This document shows, one piece after another, positions 63,001-64,000 of a stretch of 64,000 nucleotides of DNA (the stretch's first letter is position 1; every line of letters starts with the position of its first letter). This DNA is from Bacteroidales bacterium. GTDB lineage: Bacteria > Bacteroidota > Bacteroidia > Bacteroidales > P3. The position numbers and the translations under genes are program-made. The stretch spans positions 62,001-126,000 of the forward strand of contig JAFURZ010000008.1 of NCBI GenBank assembly GCA_017480785.1, read 5' to 3'. The notes below the pieces were generated by a model. That model saw nothing but the letters and a program-made list of their open reading frames with translations, made no database searches and had not been told where the DNA came from.

Positions 63001-63472
63001 CGGTGCGGATATCAAGCTCGATACCATTGGCTTGCAAAGCCTTCTGTATGCGTGTCTGCATTACCAGAGCAAGGTCTTCTTTGTTCGAAATGCCACATTG
63101 CCCCACCAGGGTGACAGGCATCAGGCGTTTTTTCTCGCGGAGCCCAAAAATCTGTTTGCGTAGCAGGTCATACTGCGGATCACGATATTCCTCGTTCACC
63201 CACTGGCGTATTTCCTCCACGTTGTCGCATAACAGATGTTTCAGCACAGCACCAGCATGGCTCTTTCCCGTGCCGTATGTACCCTCAATCCATAGTGAGC
63301 GGTGCTTGTCCATGTCGTTGTTACGCACAGCGCCTATGGCCTTGATGAGAATCTCGTTGAACTGTTGATTAGGCAGGAAACTCTCCCAGTTGCCAGCCTC
63401 TTCCATTTCAATATTGTAGGCGGGCTTTCCTTCGCGGATTTGCACCGCATCCCAGTAGGTTTTTATTGCCAT
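60008..63472 (-). CDS. brxC: BREX large P-loop ATPase BrxC
   Basis: 1154 residues. Walker A in WIEGTYGTGKSHAGAVL near residue 67, Walker B in GLLVVWDEFTDVV, FLFISHPSAL, and long helical C-terminal regions. This matches DUF499/BrxC-type ATPases that pair with PglZ. First BREX gene in reading order, 15 bp after the DUF4143 ATPase. Start MAIKTYWDAVQ. The set brxC-pglZ-brxL without pglX fits type 4. Confidence 0.88.
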   Translation of the reverse strand: MAIKTYWDAVQIREGKPAYNIEMEEAGNWESFLPNQQFNEILIKAIGAVRNNDMDKHRSLWIEGTYGTGKSHAGAVLKHLLCDNVEEIRQWVNEEYRDPQYDLLRKQIFGLREKKRLMPVTLVGQCGISNKEDLALVMQTRIQKALQANGIELDIRTDYDNYIQHIEHNASFWDLTIAADAELRSIAPDRKRLVKLLRDYDSATLRKAKDACRRQGLSVRLRQENLGRWFFEVQNLLREKSAYNGLLVVWDEFTDVVKSELGISILVELQLLAEEAMNADNDSYFLFISHPSALDRLSAQERTKTIGRYHYLHYNMEPVSAFKIMSRKFRQIVPLSEVTASATFYFEAKNLYSQLAQTSNQPAETEKDLKNLFPLHPATANLATYYAREVGSSSRSVFDFLASDPVREFLNDSKVFKQGETITVDYLWDYIMPEMQQNVSKFGVVNERFNSYQKTVEHQGEATMRVFKGILLLNAFNNIANTETVTPSEENIANLFIGTTVEPQLNDILGWLNEAGVIQRSPSGLYEIRFSALPLGEVNDIKQNLKLTEFRYTYNILRAFNTARTVVEKKLANVARPYWLEFFSLDSNKYTLLSSMERTAKKAQGYELMLAMFFARNADELIELRQIAEESAKDEDGKYKDVVFLVMDKSLGDGEYERFIEYQANAQCAQRHGFADQMKSHTDNAEQMVKEWVESAMRGITYIYLSNKPASVTDPLSIDAGRITSFINSSIAPMIFPAGPEGLELIRLKSSTTYWKKQFVKATVEAVLQFNTKQEVCDRCKGPAMHMNFLLQDSVDENLQFKDDVDPNHPLVKVCKFVKSKIDHADKSANFNLSYHLEALTKPPYGLFPSHAGMGMVAFALRPYIGKIFDLNGKPRTAKHLVDDVAELFKVWDGGGNRNKLEFKFQTKEEGQLAKQFINLFKLNTLKDYHDVSSLTDARWALTHAYLKEKGAPLWGLKYCKSMPKNAMRNNLCQLVDNLLRICEPDGMKNPALMTETLELLKNYDFEFRGLLTVTDKQNNFIEGYEQFLFSQDKVGLKPNELDDAKLYVQQNMQAEVGLWTEADVAEKLKDWRLSQMSPTNLSSNNTIRIVDKIDLDNVSKVAEESTTTYGSQMKVAMARGRVKDIKTLDEAKRLLNRITELGIEDVLDVLIND

Positions 63473-63487
63473 ATATTGTTTCTGTTT

Positions 63488-64000
63488 TTAATTCGATGTG
63501 TTGTTCTCCATTTCGAGCAGAAAGTCGCCGATGTACACACAGCGCACGCCGTCTATGTTGCCCGCCACCATAGGGTTTCCCACGACAATATATTTTGGAT
63601 GGTTGTCCTTGATGGCCATCAGTGGACGCAATTCGCGTTTCTGAGTCTCGTCTGATTCCATATTGTTGGTTACTTGCAGGTATACGACCTCGTCGCCTCT
63701 GCGGGCTACCAAGTCAACCTCAGTCGAACCCATCCAACCCGTATACACCTCATATCCGTTGCGACGGAGCTGAAGGTATACCAGATTCTCGAGCATGCCG
63801 GCTATCAGTTCTGGGGTATAACCTCTCACGCTATAGATGAGTGAAAGGTCAGAAACATAGTATTTCTCGTTTGTCTTCAACAGTTCTTTACCTTTGATGT
63901 CATATCTTTTCACTTTGTTGATGATAAACGAAGACTCTAACGCCTGAAGGTAGTTGTAAAGCGTCTCACTGTCGAGCGAACGACCCTGACTCTTCAGGTA
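63488..64000 (-). CDS. AAA/DUF4143 ATPase, C-terminal part only
   Basis: 171 codons, open to the right edge: LKSQGRSLDSETLYNYLQAL, then SSFIINKVKRYDIKGKELLK, NEKYYVSDLSLIYSVRG, LENLVYLQLRRNGYEVYTGW, and TEVDLVARRGDEVVYLQV. This is the C-terminal half of the AAA_14/DUF4143 family, including the region deleted from the 55187 gene. It ends 15 bp before brxC in the same direction and may be co-transcribed with the BREX genes. Confidence 0.85.
   Translation of the reverse strand, partial: YLKSQGRSLDSETLYNYLQALESSFIINKVKRYDIKGKELLKTNEKYYVSDLSLIYSVRGYTPELIAGMLENLVYLQLRRNGYEVYTGWMGSTEVDLVARRGDEVVYLQVTNNMESDETQKRELRPLMAIKDNHPKYIVVGNPMVAGNIDGVRCVYIGDFLLEMENNTSN

Overview
The window reads as chromosome from an anaerobic member of the Bacteroidales. 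Several genes are typical of that group: Ffh and a 286-residue primary sigma factor without region 1.1, type IX secretion components PorU and PorV, lipoproteins with Bacteroidetes-style lipoboxes, and repeated promoters carrying the Bacteroidetes -7 element TAnnTTTG. HydF ([FeFe]-hydrogenase maturation), lysine 5,6-aminomutase (KamDE) and rubrerythrin point to a fermentative anaerobe. Genus or species cannot be named from the sequence alone.

Layout. 1-11.6 kb holds core genes: ffh, folD, rpoD, rsmG, then a leftward run guaB, three SurA/PpiC-type foldases, and a MoxR ATPase. 11.8-17.3 kb is a leftward operon, hydF-folA-cinA-DUF486-GH2 mannosidase. Its cinA and mannosidase genes carry in-frame palindromic repeat insertions. 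18-24.4 kb is a tight leftward operon of a TlpA-like lipoprotein, an outer-membrane protein, ribF, a nitrilase and mutS2. 24.8-32.2 kb carries panB, clpS, ispF and porV-porU. 32.5-36.5 kb has tRNA-Arg(CCG), a CPBP protease, HU, a tiny basic ribosomal-type protein, RNase G and a GH25 muramidase. 36.8-39.9 kb is kamD-kamE plus one CoA-transferase subunit. 39.9-47.8 kb has envelope proteins, a catalytically degenerate GH2 protein, trigger factor and a rhodanese lipoprotein. 48-52.6 kb is a leftward run of MalY-like, AlkD-like, HEAT, GNAT and rubrerythrin genes.

From 52.7 kb rightwards base composition becomes AT-richer and the content turns accessory: two DUF1016/YhcG-type nuclease genes (one frameshifted), an internally deleted AAA/DUF4143 ATPase, and a compact BREX operon (brxC-pglZ-brxL). 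A second DUF4143 ATPase lies immediately upstream and runs off the right edge. The BREX gene set fits type 4; no methyltransferase is visible and brxP is not in the window.

The most unusual feature is repeat biology. At least four kinds of short repeat are scattered through an otherwise ordinary core chromosome: (i) ~95-105 bp palindromic elements with terminal inverted repeats that sit in-frame inside genes; (ii) large intergenic hairpins built from tandem 11-bp units, two of which share both flanks in opposite orientation; (iii) heptamer arrays, some intergenic (WTTCTAA) and some apparently within coding sequence; (iv) nonamer arrays. Several coincide with protein insertions or altered gene ends.
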